A stretch of 64,000 nt of DNA from Chryseobacterium geocarposphaerae (GTDB lineage: Bacteria; Bacteroidota; Bacteroidia; Flavobacteriales; Weeksellaceae). The notes below the pieces were generated by a model, which had not been told where the DNA came from, made no database searches, and saw only the letters and a list, made by a program, of their open reading frames with translations. Of this stretch, positions 24,469-33,614 are shown piece by piece. The stretch spans positions 2,108,001-2,172,000 of the forward strand of contig NZ_PGFD01000001.1 in the NCBI RefSeq assembly GCF_002797535.1, given 5' to 3'. Within the stretch, counting starts at the first letter, position 1, and the number at the start of each line of letters is the position of its first letter. Position numbers and translations under genes: made by a program.

Positions 24469-25803
24469 TTATTTCTTAAGTTCTTCTAAAAACTCATCGT
24501 GAGAAATAGCAGTTTCTTTCTTAGTTGCTTTTTCAAGGATTACATCTTTCAATTTAGCCATTGCTACTTCAGAAGAAATTTGTCTCACCTGCTCCTGATC
24601 TTTCAACATCTCAACAGCATATTTCTGGATTTCCTCATCACCTAAGTGGTGAATTCCGTAGATAGCTAATTGGTTTCTTACCAATTGCTCAGCTTGTCCT
24701 AAAACGTCAGCATAGTCTAACTGAATTTCGTTATCTGTCATCAATTTTCCTTCGATGATCTGATATTTCAACTGGTTTTTCTCAGCTTCAAGGATTTCTT
24801 TAGCCTGCTCTTCAGACTGAATGTTCTGATTAGAGAATTGCAACCATTTTACCAAGAAAGTTTCAGGAAGTTTTACTTCTTCTTTTTCAGAAACCTGCTC
24901 CAATACTTTATTCACAAAGTGAACATCAGCATTTTGCTGGAAATATTCATCCAATTCAGATTTTACTTTTTCTTTCAATTCTTCTTCAGACTTGATATTT
25001 CCTTCACCATATACTTTATCAAAAAGATCCTGGTTAAGTTCAGCTAAGTTAAGAGCATAGAAATCTTTTACTTTTACTTCAACCTCAGCGTGGTGTAAAT
25101 GCTCAACTTCTTCTTTAGCAAACCCTAATTCTTTAGCCAATTCTTCATTTTCAGCAAGAGTTTCTTTAGAAACTTTTACAGATCCGTCCATTTTCAAAGA
25201 CTTTACCAATTTGAAAGCTTCTTTGTTTTCAGCAGTAATGGTAACGTTCTTTGGATGGTGGTGGTGCTCTCCTTCAGCATCTTCCTCAACAACCTGAGAA
25301 ATTTCTAAAGCAATGTAAGAATCTTTATTGATTTTGTCTTGAGGAGCCTGCTCAGCAAAACGCTTCTGCATGTTCTCAATACTCTTGTTGATTTCTTTTT
25401 CAGAAGCCTCTACTTTATAGTGAGGAGCTTCATATTTAGATAAGTCGATAGTGAATTCTGGTTCGTATCCTACTTCAAAAGCAACTTCTAACTGATCAGC
25501 ATTGTAATCGAATTCGTTTACTGGCTGAGGAACAGGCTGACCAACTAATCTTAGTTTGTTTTCATTTACATACCCGTTCAAAGCATCAGAAACCTGCTTG
25601 TTGATTTCTTCAAAAGCAATCCCTGCTTCATATTGTTTTCTAACCATACTCAAAGGCACTTTTCCTTTTCTGAATCCAGGAACTTGTGCATTTTTAGCAT
25701 AATTAATCAATTGTTTCTCAACTTTTTCCTTATAGTCAGATTTTTCCAATGTCACTGTAAGCAATGCACTTACATCATCATGGTTTTTTGCAGTAACCTT
25801 CAT
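24469..25803 (-). CDS. tig: trigger factor
   Basis: Trigger factor is the ribosome-bound chaperone for nascent chains. The ribosome-docking signature is GFRKGKVPLSMVRK (residues about 43-56). The middle domain is diverged from FKBP: an acidic and His-rich insertion (EDAEGEHHHHPKN, near residue 177) replaces part of it, and no full prolyl-isomerase site can be recognised. The C-terminal helical chaperone domain is present to residue 444, a normal length. It is transcribed alone. Confidence 0.9.
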   Translation of the reverse strand: MKVTAKNHDDVSALLTVTLEKSDYKEKVEKQLINYAKNAQVPGFRKGKVPLSMVRKQYEAGIAFEEINKQVSDALNGYVNENKLRLVGQPVPQPVNEFDYNADQLEVAFEVGYEPEFTIDLSKYEAPHYKVEASEKEINKSIENMQKRFAEQAPQDKINKDSYIALEISQVVEEDAEGEHHHHPKNVTITAENKEAFKLVKSLKMDGSVKVSKETLAENEELAKELGFAKEEVEHLHHAEVEVKVKDFYALNLAELNQDLFDKVYGEGNIKSEEELKEKVKSELDEYFQQNADVHFVNKVLEQVSEKEEVKLPETFLVKWLQFSNQNIQSEEQAKEILEAEKNQLKYQIIEGKLMTDNEIQLDYADVLGQAEQLVRNQLAIYGIHHLGDEEIQKYAVEMLKDQEQVRQISSEVAMAKLKDVILEKATKKETAISHDEFLEELKK

Positions 25804-25825
25804 TATTGATTAAAATTTTAGGTTG

Positions 25826-25833
25826 CAAAAATA
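25826..25833 (-). promoter_or_regulatory. -7 box TATTTTTG of tig
   Basis: Exact TAnnTTTG match 22 bases before the tig start. Confidence 0.5.
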
Positions 25834-25897
25834 TGAAAATTTTATGAAAATCACTCATTTAAAATCAACTTAAAAAGCCAAATAGTGTTAAATAAAA

Positions 25898-25922
25898 AAC
25901 CACCGAAAAAATTCAGTGGTTT
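25898..25922 (-). terminator. terminator of the TonB receptor/lipoprotein operon
   Basis: AAACCAC (25898-25904) / GTGGTTT (25916-25922) with further pairing inside, then TTTTTTATTTAA on the minus strand. Confidence 0.75.
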
Positions 25923-25944
25923 CTTAACAAGATTAAAGGATATA

Positions 25945-26532
25945 TTAATTGATAATATTATAGTTTGCCTGTGCGTCTGTCTCTCCTCCTGTATGGGTTC
26001 CATAAACAACACCGTTTCCACTCACTGAAGACGCTTCAGATACTGTTACCGGCTCGTGGTATAAGGTAAGAACCAGCTGAGCAGCTGCAGAAGTATTTTT
26101 AACTGCTTTATTCACGACCCATTTTGTTTTTATTCCTACATGATTACCATCTGCTCTTACAAATTCAGGATCATCAGTACGGGTAAGCGTGATATCAGAA
26201 TTAGGGAAATTGTACACTAAGAAATGTTCATCTACCGCATCTTTTATCTCTTCTGTTGCATCTTCGTCTCCATTTTTGAAAATAACCTGTACATCATAGG
26301 TGTGGCCGTCGATAAGTTTAACATTCGGATTCGTTGTACTATTTACCTGATAGTCATATACCACCGGAATTCCGGTAGCTTCATCCGTCACTCTTAAAAG
26401 AACGTCTGAAAGTTCTTCCTGAGGAAGATCATCAGCTTCGTCATCACTCCTGTTACATGATGTTAAGCTCAGCGAAACAGCTAAGAATAAAAGTCCTAAA
26501 ATAAGCGTAGTATTTTTAAAAATGTTTTTCAT
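25945..26532 (-). CDS. lipoprotein linked to a TonB-dependent receptor
   Basis: This 195-residue protein has a lipobox at LSLTSC (Cys26), then an acidic linker (NRSDDEADDLPQEE) and a beta-rich domain with several His and Asp residues. No named family is recognised. Its gene begins 17 bases after the TonB-dependent receptor stop on the same strand and ends at a terminator, so the two are an operon. By analogy with SusD-like or HmuY-like partners it may be the surface or periplasmic ligand-binding component; that is inference from context only. Confidence 0.75.
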   Translation of the reverse strand: MKNIFKNTTLILGLLFLAVSLSLTSCNRSDDEADDLPQEELSDVLLRVTDEATGIPVVYDYQVNSTTNPNVKLIDGHTYDVQVIFKNGDEDATEEIKDAVDEHFLVYNFPNSDITLTRTDDPEFVRADGNHVGIKTKWVVNKAVKNTSAAAQLVLTLYHEPVTVSEASSVSGNGVVYGTHTGGETDAQANYNIIN

Positions 26533-26549
26533 TTTTTGATTTTAAGTAA

Positions 26550-28943
26550 TTAAAATTGATATTTAAGAGTTAAAATAAAGTTTCTTCCCATTTCGCTGGA
26601 AAAGAAACGAAGCCTGTTCAGATAATCTCTGTAAGACTTATTAAATACATTTCGAACTGAAAAATCAACTCCGAAATTTTTAGACAGATTCACCCCTGTC
26701 TGAAGGTTCCAAAGCGAATATCCACTTGGTGGCGTAGAAATATCTACTTCTTCATTGTAAGCGTTTCCATCAGAATCGAATAATCTGATCGGAACATTAT
26801 AAACAGGAAATCTCGTTTGTTTTAAATAAGTATTGTTACTTACATTAAAATAAAAGTTTTTCCATTCTTTTTTATTGAACTCCAATGAATTGTTAAAATT
26901 CGGAGGCATCATCAGGATAAGAGGAACATTATTCGTAAGATCCTGACCGTATACATAAGAACCACTTCCTTTATAGTTCAGGTGATCTGTGATCTTAAGC
27001 TGCACATCAAGGTCTATCCCATACATTTTAGCATCGATCTGCTGATAGTTGTAGACTACAAAAGCTCCTCCCCATTGTGTATTCTGATATCCCGTAGGAA
27101 TTTCATTAATGAAGTTTTGAGTATAAAAGAAATACGGATTTACAGAAACATTTAATCCTTTTAAAACGTTTGCTTTCACATCAGCAACCAAATTAAACTG
27201 ATTTCCCGTTTCACTTTTCATTCTCATATCTCCTCTTTCAATAATTGCCGCAGAATGGTGAAGCCCGTCTGCAAAAAGCTCTGCTACATTAGGAGATCTT
27301 GAAACTCTTGCGTAATTAAATTTCAGGTCAAAATATTCAGAAGGATGATAAACAATCCCTCCATTCACCGAAACATTATTATAGCTTAATGAAGGTTTTG
27401 TAAGAATCCTGTTTTTATTTACTCTTACTTCAAAATCTGAATAATCTGCAGCATAAAGCTTGTTCCAATCGCTCAAATCATACCATTTTGTGACTTCATA
27501 ATGATCAAAATCGTATCTTCCTCCCAGTTCAAGATCTAATACGGGAGCCATTTTATATTTAAATACAGAATAAATTCCCGCATAGTATCTGTCATAGTTA
27601 GGAACAAGGCGTCTTGCTTCAGTCTGAGTATTAGAATAATTATTCTGATATCCTGCATTAATTCCGGTTTCAAGATTCCATTTTCCTCTTTCTATCAAAT
27701 GATTAATATTTAAATCATTGGTTATCAATTCAAGGTCTAACGCCGGTTTTTTGCTCAGCTCTTCTGTACGTCTTATATCATATTCTTTTCTATGATTATA
27801 CTGGAAGCTGTAGGTAGCCGTAATCTTCCCAAAATTTTCAAACCTTTGATAAGCAGAAATTTTAGCGATATGATGTTCGATCTCCTGTCTCGGATTATCA
27901 ATGTCGTAGCTAAAATCCCTTTGATAGATCGGTTCAGATGATGTAAGAGCCAAGCGCAGGTCTTCAGAATTTCCGACGTGAGAACTCCTAAGAATCCCAA
28001 TCGAGCTTTTCGTAAGATAGTAGTCAAAAGAAAAACCTTTATTAAAAGTCATTTTCTGAACGCCAAAATTAAATCCTGAATTCTCAATCCCGGTATTCAT
28101 CAAACCATAATCAGGAGCCTGAAGATCACCAAGTTTCTTATAACTTCCATTGGTTTTTATTGCCCAGCCATCTTTCCATGTCTTTGCTAATTTTACGTTA
28201 AGATCAGCGCCTCTTCCGTTAGAAATTCCGGAAAGAGCTACATTTCCCATAATGGTATCTTTTTTAGGCAAAATCTGTGGCTGCAAAACAACAACTCCAC
28301 CTACAGCACCACTCCCATACTTCAAGGCAGACGCTCCTTTCACAACATCAATATGTTCAAAATTATTGACATCTACATTCGGAGCATGCTCTACTCCCCA
28401 CTCCTGTTCGGCAAGTTTCACTCCATCATTAAGGATGGAAACCCTGCTTCCGTAAAGCCCGTGAATAATCGGTTTTGCAATATTATTTCCTGTTTTAAGA
28501 ACATTTACTCCCGAAATATTCGTCAATAGATTTCCAAGATTTTCGGTAACATTTCGTGAAATCATAGATTTATCAATCGTTTTCACCACCATGCTTCCAT
28601 TATTCTTGTGGCTTCCATGAAGGGTTACCGTTTCAATATCCTGAATATGGTGCTCAAGAGTGATTGTCAAATGCAAATCCTGAGTAATTCCTATATTTTC
28701 AGTATAATCATTACAATCGGGATGTTTAGCAATGAGTATATATTTTCCTGTAGGAATTTTATTAAATGAAAACTTACCGTTTTTATCGGTTTTTGTAGAA
28801 AAGTCTCCAATTTTCACGACTGCATTTTCCAGCATCGTTTTATCATGAAAATCCTGAACAGTTCCCTGCACCGTGTAAGTCTGCTGTGCGTTTGTAAATG
28901 CAAATCCGCAAAGGATCAACATAAAGCTATATATCAATTTCAT
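26550..28943 (-). CDS. TonB-dependent outer-membrane receptor
   Basis: This 797-residue receptor has a signal peptide (MKLIYSFMLILCGFAFTNAQ), a carboxypeptidase-regulatory-like domain at about residues 22-100 (GTVQDFHDKTMLENAVVKIGDF), a plug with GSRVSILNDGVKLAEQEWG and VVKGASALKYGSGAVGGVV, and a 22-strand-type barrel ending in the canonical Phe (LTLKYQF). The plug and His-rich loop positions resemble metal or heme receptors, but the substrate is not certain. The ATG at 28943 begins the signal peptide; the frame is open 13 codons further. The lipoprotein gene follows by 17 bases. Confidence 0.92.
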   Translation of the reverse strand: MKLIYSFMLILCGFAFTNAQQTYTVQGTVQDFHDKTMLENAVVKIGDFSTKTDKNGKFSFNKIPTGKYILIAKHPDCNDYTENIGITQDLHLTITLEHHIQDIETVTLHGSHKNNGSMVVKTIDKSMISRNVTENLGNLLTNISGVNVLKTGNNIAKPIIHGLYGSRVSILNDGVKLAEQEWGVEHAPNVDVNNFEHIDVVKGASALKYGSGAVGGVVVLQPQILPKKDTIMGNVALSGISNGRGADLNVKLAKTWKDGWAIKTNGSYKKLGDLQAPDYGLMNTGIENSGFNFGVQKMTFNKGFSFDYYLTKSSIGILRSSHVGNSEDLRLALTSSEPIYQRDFSYDIDNPRQEIEHHIAKISAYQRFENFGKITATYSFQYNHRKEYDIRRTEELSKKPALDLELITNDLNINHLIERGKWNLETGINAGYQNNYSNTQTEARRLVPNYDRYYAGIYSVFKYKMAPVLDLELGGRYDFDHYEVTKWYDLSDWNKLYAADYSDFEVRVNKNRILTKPSLSYNNVSVNGGIVYHPSEYFDLKFNYARVSRSPNVAELFADGLHHSAAIIERGDMRMKSETGNQFNLVADVKANVLKGLNVSVNPYFFYTQNFINEIPTGYQNTQWGGAFVVYNYQQIDAKMYGIDLDVQLKITDHLNYKGSGSYVYGQDLTNNVPLILMMPPNFNNSLEFNKKEWKNFYFNVSNNTYLKQTRFPVYNVPIRLFDSDGNAYNEEVDISTPPSGYSLWNLQTGVNLSKNFGVDFSVRNVFNKSYRDYLNRLRFFSSEMGRNFILTLKYQF

Positions 28944-29265
28944 TGTTAAATAGATTGATTGCGTACGTTTTAAGTTGTTCATTATGAGTAAATGATTAAC
29001 TTAAAAATACATTTTCGTTAAAATTTGAATTGGATTTTGTTAACTTAAAATTGTAAATCTATACGCTCAATTTTGAATCATTAAGATTTTATTTAAGCAT
29101 TTTAGAAAATTAAGTTTAGCTTTGCTTTTTAAGAGATACTAAAAATCTATATGATTTTTCTTAAAGAAACTTAACTCCTAAATTTACCTTAATAGTTTAA
29201 AGCGCGAGTTTAGTTTAATTAAAATACTAGTATTTGAAGCAAAAAATCCGAAAAAGAATCTAAAA
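28944..29265. other. intergenic region upstream of the TonB receptor
   Basis: About 320 very AT-rich bases. No ORF, tRNA or hairpin is convincing. I did not find a TAnnTTTG box on the minus strand close to the receptor start, so the operon may be driven from upstream of the CxxCH gene or from a non-consensus promoter. Confidence 0.5.
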
Positions 29266-29622
29266 CTAAGAAATTGCGGGCGGACCGCGAAGCTGAAAGG
29301 TAAATTTGGTCTGAGACCAGATTTTCTCCTGAACAGCAATGATCTGCTTTACCTCATGGGTATAGTTTTCAAAAGAAAAACTGAATTCTTCAGGAACTAA
29401 AGTATGTCCCGTAGCCAAGAAATGACAGGCCAAACAATCGGCTGCTTTTTCTTTCGCTATATTTTTTGTAACCGTACTTTCTGATTTTTTAAAGCTGAAG
29501 TTTTTAAAAACTTCCTCAGAGCTGTGACTGTGAAAATTTTGAGAAAACAGCGCAAGAAAATAGATTCCAAACAATAATTTGGAAATAAAATTCTTCAGAT
29601 TTCTGCTTTCTTTAAAAATCAT
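29266..29622 (-). CDS. small exported or anchored CxxCH protein (DUF2946-like)
   Basis: This 118-residue protein has one N-terminal hydrophobic segment (residues 13-28, ISKLLFGIYFLALFSQ), then a His pair (FHSHSS, residues 31 and 33) and the motif C63-x2-C66-H67 in DCLACHFLATGH, and ends LRGPPAIS. The layout matches small proteins, some called DUF2946, that precede metal-uptake TonB receptors. CxxCH is also the heme c motif, but the family context favours metal binding. It lies upstream of the TonB receptor in the same direction, 322 bases away. Confidence 0.65.
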   Translation of the reverse strand: MIFKESRNLKNFISKLLFGIYFLALFSQNFHSHSSEEVFKNFSFKKSESTVTKNIAKEKAADCLACHFLATGHTLVPEEFSFSFENYTHEVKQIIAVQEKIWSQTKFTFQLRGPPAIS

Positions 29623-29737
29623 GTGTCAAAATTATAAAAATAATTTAAGCTTTGCGATTAAAGTTTTATTAAAATATTTTGATTAATGGGTAGATCTACT
29701 TACAATTTTGTTACAAAATCTATCACAATTTACGTTT

Positions 29738-29836
29738 AGATCCTTTGGCTTCGCTCAGGATGACATCGCTATCAATCAACGTTCAATAAAAACATTTAGT
29801 ATTAAAGAAAGTCATGCTGAGCACGCCGAAGCACCT
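29738..29836. repeat. REP-like long inverted repeat
   Basis: Arms 29738-29764 (containing TTGGCTTCGCTCAGGATGAC) and 29811-29836 (GTCATGCTGAGCACGCCGAA and on) are diverged inverted copies of the element at 2234-2319. Confidence 0.75.
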
Positions 29837-29860
29837 TATATCATGATTTAATTCAAAGAA

Positions 29861-31789
29861 TTAATCCAATTGAGCTCCCAAATATTCCCATTCCTGCAAT
29901 GCAAGATCCAACTCTTCCTTAGTTTTGTTATACTTCTCTAAAGTTTCATCAGATGGGTTTTCCTTTGTAAAAGAAGCTTCAAATTCCTCCACTTTGGTTT
30001 CAAGCTCAGAAATTTTTTCTTCTACTTTTTTTATTTTATTCTGAATATTTTTCTGCTCTTTGCTTAGGATCACATTCGATTGACTGGCCGGAGCAGGCTT
30101 TTCCTCCGCCTTTTTTTCCTCAATCTTTGGCACTTCGTTGTGAAGTTTTGCTTTTTCAGCAGAAATCTCTCTGATGGATTCTTTCTGTCTGAATTCAAGA
30201 TATTCGTTGATGTCTCCTAAGAATTCCTTCATTTTACCATCACGGAATTCGTATATTTTATCACAAAGACCTTGTAAGAACTCCCTGTCGTGCGAAATCA
30301 CAATTAATGTCCCTTCAAACTTCTGAAGAGCCAGTTTGATAATTTCCTTAGACTGAATATCCAAGTGGTTCGTAGGTTCGTCCATAATCAGCGTATTGAA
30401 AGGACGTAACAACAATTTACAAAGCGCCAAACGGTTTCTTTCCCCTCCGGAAAGTACCTTCGTTTTTTTGTTCACGGCCTCACCCTGAAACAGGAAAGAT
30501 CCTAATAAATCACGAACTCTAGGTCTGGTTTCTTCTGTTGCAGCATCTTCCGCTTCTTCCTGAACCGTTTTATTCGGCGTCAGAACTTCCTCCTGATTTT
30601 GGGCGAAGTAACCGATGTTTACATTATGCCCGAGATTCCAGGTTCCTGAATAATCTTTGATATCTCCCGCAAGAATTTTCGCCAACGTTGTTTTTCCCTG
30701 ACCGTTTTGTCCCAAAAGCGCAATTCTGTCTCCTCTCTGAACGATAAAGTCTACATCATCAAAAATCTGCTTGTCTCCATAAGCTTTTCCTAATTTTTCG
30801 GCTTCGAAAATAATTTTTCCCGGAACCTGTGACTGAACGAAACGGATGTTGAATTTGGAAACGTCTTCATTATCCACTTCGATACGCTCAATTTTATCTA
30901 ATTTTTTAATAAGTGACTGTGCAAAAGAAGCTTTGGTAGCACTTGCACGGAACTTATTAATATTATCTTCCATCTGCTTAATCTCCGCGTCCTGATTCTT
31001 TTTAGCCTGAATCAGCTTTTCACGGCGGTCTTCACGCATGATCAGATATTTGGAATAATTAGCTTTATAATCATCAACCTTTTTGTTGTTGATATCAAAA
31101 GTTCTGTTACAAACTGCCGTCATGAACTGCTTATCGTGACTTACCAAAACAATTGCTCCAGGATAATCTTTCAAAAAGTTTTCCAGCCACATGATCGATT
31201 CCATATCCAGGTGGTTGGTAGGCTCATCAAGAAGCATGATATCGTTCTTTTGAAGAAGCAGTTTTGCCAATTCAATCCTCATTCTCCAGCCTCCTGAAAA
31301 TTCATCGGTAATTTTTTGGAAATCATCTGCTTTAAAACCTAAACCAAACAGCACTTTTTCCATGTCGCCCTCAAGATTGTAGGCATCGTGGTTCATCAAA
31401 AGATCGTTTAGCTCGGCCATCTTATTAATCAAATCGGTATAAGAATCACTTTCGTAGTCGGTTCTTGTTGCCATCTGATGATTCACCTCTTCTAGCTCAT
31501 TTTTCCATGCATTGATCTGTTCGAAAGCCTGCATTGTTTCTGCCCAGACTGTTCTTCCTTTTACAAAATCAAGATCCTGCTTCAGGAAACCAATGGTAAT
31601 ATTTCCTTCCGGAACCACGTTTCCTTCGTAGAAATTAATTTCTCCGGAAAGCATTTTCAATAAAGTGGATTTCCCCGCCCCATTTTTACCAACCAAACCA
31701 ATTTTATCATCCTTTTTAATCGTGAAATTCACGTTTTGAAACAAATATGTTCCTGAATGATGTAATCCTAGACTCTGAACAGAAAGCAT
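29861..31789 (-). CDS. ABC-F family ATPase
   Basis: This 642-residue soluble protein has two ABC cassettes and no membrane segments. Walker A sequences are GKNGAGKST and GQNGQGKTT; signatures are FSGGWRMR and LSGGERNR; Walker B are IMLLDEPTNHLD and TLIMDEPTNHLD. An inter-domain linker with basic residues (about 240-310) and a C-terminal coiled coil rich in Lys/Glu (about 545-640) place it near Uup/YdiF-type ABC-F proteins, which act on the ribosome. Housekeeping rather than antibiotic resistance is likely, but is not proven. Confidence 0.92.
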   Translation of the reverse strand: MLSVQSLGLHHSGTYLFQNVNFTIKKDDKIGLVGKNGAGKSTLLKMLSGEINFYEGNVVPEGNITIGFLKQDLDFVKGRTVWAETMQAFEQINAWKNELEEVNHQMATRTDYESDSYTDLINKMAELNDLLMNHDAYNLEGDMEKVLFGLGFKADDFQKITDEFSGGWRMRIELAKLLLQKNDIMLLDEPTNHLDMESIMWLENFLKDYPGAIVLVSHDKQFMTAVCNRTFDINNKKVDDYKANYSKYLIMREDRREKLIQAKKNQDAEIKQMEDNINKFRASATKASFAQSLIKKLDKIERIEVDNEDVSKFNIRFVQSQVPGKIIFEAEKLGKAYGDKQIFDDVDFIVQRGDRIALLGQNGQGKTTLAKILAGDIKDYSGTWNLGHNVNIGYFAQNQEEVLTPNKTVQEEAEDAATEETRPRVRDLLGSFLFQGEAVNKKTKVLSGGERNRLALCKLLLRPFNTLIMDEPTNHLDIQSKEIIKLALQKFEGTLIVISHDREFLQGLCDKIYEFRDGKMKEFLGDINEYLEFRQKESIREISAEKAKLHNEVPKIEEKKAEEKPAPASQSNVILSKEQKNIQNKIKKVEEKISELETKVEEFEASFTKENPSDETLEKYNKTKEELDLALQEWEYLGAQLD

Positions 31790-31829
31790 GTTAAATAATG
31801 ATTAATAGTGAATAATGAATTTTCGGGTG

Positions 31830-31837
31830 CAAAAATA
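31830..31837 (-). promoter_or_regulatory. -7 box TATTTTTG of the ABC-F gene
   Basis: Exact TAnnTTTG match 40 bases before the start codon. Confidence 0.5.
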
Positions 31838-31903
31838 CGGAAAAAGAAATGAATTTAATGAATAGAAAATTTTCTTGAAAATCTACACCTATGTTATCCA
31901 CCA

Positions 31904-32524
31904 TCAGTAGTTTCTTACGGTAATATGGAAACAGCTTTGCTGCCTTTCTTTGATGTAATAAATCCTTCCCAAATCGTAATAATATTTTAAAACTTTTTCT
32001 AAAGCCACTTCCATTTTAGGGTTGTTTCTTAAAGTACTATTGAACCGCACATAAGAAATATCAAAAGAGTTTCCGTAATTGTGTGAGCTAATTCCCATTG
32101 CAGCATTAGAATTCACTCTTCTCAAACGACATTGATCTTCCAATGTTCTTGTAATGGATGAAACCGTAAATGTATGTCCTTTTGTCTCCTTGCTAAAACG
32201 GGTTCCAATTTTCTCGAGCATTAATTTGCCTTTTGAAACCATCCAAGCTCTGCTGTAATCTAATTTTTGCACACGATAACCTTTTCCCGTCTTTTTTATT
32301 TTATGAAATTTCCCGTTATTAATATATTTCTGTACTGCCTTAGAATCTTGAAGAAGCTTTACCCCAAAACTTTTAGAAGCATCCAAGTGAGGTTTATACA
32401 GAGGAGTAGGTTCTACTTTCATCACCTGCCCCAGATCATAACATGGTAATGTTTTTTTTATAGACTGAGCATGATAAGTATACCAATTAAAAGATAAAAA
32501 AAACAGACATACACACTTTTTCAT
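31904..32524 (-). CDS. DUF5715 (M15-like D,D-peptidase fold) protein
   Basis: This 206-residue exported protein (signal peptide MKKCVCLFFLSFNWYTYHAQ) carries the zinc-site pattern of LAS/M15 peptidases: SSHNYGNSFDISYV, with His and Asp as ligands, and CFHITVRNY at the C terminus with the last His. The SITRTLEDQCRLRRVN segment also fits. A role in cutting peptidoglycan stems is inferred from the fold. It is a single gene. Confidence 0.8.
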   Translation of the reverse strand: MKKCVCLFFLSFNWYTYHAQSIKKTLPCYDLGQVMKVEPTPLYKPHLDASKSFGVKLLQDSKAVQKYINNGKFHKIKKTGKGYRVQKLDYSRAWMVSKGKLMLEKIGTRFSKETKGHTFTVSSITRTLEDQCRLRRVNSNAAMGISSHNYGNSFDISYVRFNSTLRNNPKMEVALEKVLKYYYDLGRIYYIKERQQSCFHITVRNY

Positions 32525-32697
32525 TCAACTGATTTTTGAATTTATAAACAAAAATTACTACTTATTTTACAGCATTCAAATTCCGTGCTACCATTCTTAT
32601 CGGCCTACCTTCAACGATTTTATTAAATTAAAAACATTATTTCAAATTACCTATAAATATTTTTTATAATTTATCTTAAAGTTTAATATTTTAATTA

Positions 32698-32705
32698 TAA
32701 ATTTG
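32698..32705 (+). promoter_or_regulatory. -7 box TAAATTTG of aqpZ
   Basis: Exact TAnnTTTG match 22 bases before the aqpZ ATG. Confidence 0.5.
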
Positions 32706-32727
32706 AGATAACTTACAAAATTAACAT

Positions 32728-33465
32728 ATGATAAAAAAACTTTTCGCTGAATTTTTCGGCACATTCTGGCTTGTTTTCGGAGGTTGTGGAAGCGCAATTT
32801 TTGCTTCTCAGATCGCTCCTGCCTCTAATGGTCAAATGGGTATACTTCTTATAGGAGTTGCTTTAGCATTTGGACTTACTGTACTTACCATGGCATACGC
32901 TGTTGGGCACATTTCCGGAGGACATTTCAATCCTGCTGTATCATTCGGTCTTTTGGCTGGTGGAAGATTTCCTGCAAAAGATCTTATTTCATACATTGTA
33001 GCACAATGTTTAGGCGCCATCGTTGCTGCAGGAGCGTTATACACTATTTTAAGCGGTTCAGGGACGCCCGATTTTTCCGGACCCGGAGCTTTTGCCACCA
33101 ACTTTTACGGAGATGCCGTCTATTTTGGGAAAGGCTATTCTATGGGAGCGGCTTTTCTTACGGAGTTTATCTTAACAGCATTTTTCCTGATCATTATTAT
33201 GGGAGCAACTGATAAGTTTGCCAACGGGAAATTTGCCGGTATTGCTATTGGTCTGGCCTTGACTTTAATCCACTTAATTTCAATTCCTATCACGAATACT
33301 TCTGTAAACCCCGCAAGGTCACTTTCCCAAGCTGTTTTTGTAGGAGGTAATTCCTTGTCCCAGTTATGGTTATTCTGGGTAGCGCCTATTTTAGGAGGTG
33401 TTGTGGGTGGATTGATTTATAAATTCTTGCTTCAGAATAATCAGGAAGAGGAACTTGCTCATTAA
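32728..33465 (+). CDS. aqpZ: aquaporin Z
   Basis: This 245-residue membrane channel has six membrane spans and two half-helices with NPA motifs: HFNPAVSFG (NPA at residues 68-70) and [11 protein letters not shown], where the Arg after the second NPA is the selectivity-filter residue. The N terminus [20 protein letters not shown] is typical of the water-selective AqpZ branch. Length is normal. It is followed by a REP-like element and then a shared terminator. Confidence 0.95.
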   Translation: MIKKLFAEFFGTFWLVFGGCGSAIFASQIAPASNGQMGILLIGVALAFGLTVLTMAYAVGHISGGHFNPAVSFGLLAGGRFPAKDLISYIVAQCLGAIVAAGALYTILSGSGTPDFSGPGAFATNFYGDAVYFGKGYSMGAAFLTEFILTAFFLIIIMGATDKFANGKFAGIAIGLALTLIHLISIPITNTSVNPARSLSQAVFVGGNSLSQLWLFWVAPILGGVVGGLIYKFLLQNNQEEELAH

Positions 33466-33478
33466 AAGATTATAAGAT

Positions 33479-33541
33479 GTCGTCCTGCCGAAGGAAGAAT
33501 CTGTTAGCGTATTAAGAGATTCTCACTTTATTCAGAATGAC
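33479..33541. repeat. diverged REP-like inverted repeat
   Basis: Arms 33479-33502 and 33517-33541 (AGATTCTCACTTTATTCAGA and on) resemble the two halves of the other REP-like elements but have drifted; located 3' of aqpZ. Confidence 0.55.
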
Positions 33542-33577
33542 AACTACCAATAAGCTAGTTATACAATTTTACACATA

Positions 33578-33607
33578 AAAAATCCTGTTAGTAGTAACAG
33601 GATTTTT
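33578..33607. terminator. bidirectional terminator between aqpZ and luxE-like gene
   Basis: Perfect 13-base stem AAAAATCCTGTTA / TAACAGGATTTTT, loop GTAG, with T on both sides. Confidence 0.93.
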
Positions 33608-33614
33608 TTATTTT

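Noticed and set aside
29266..29622. CxxCH protein as a c-type cytochrome
   Set aside because: Only one short motif, no axial Met or typical fold, and the C-terminal RGPP layout fits the small metal-related family better.
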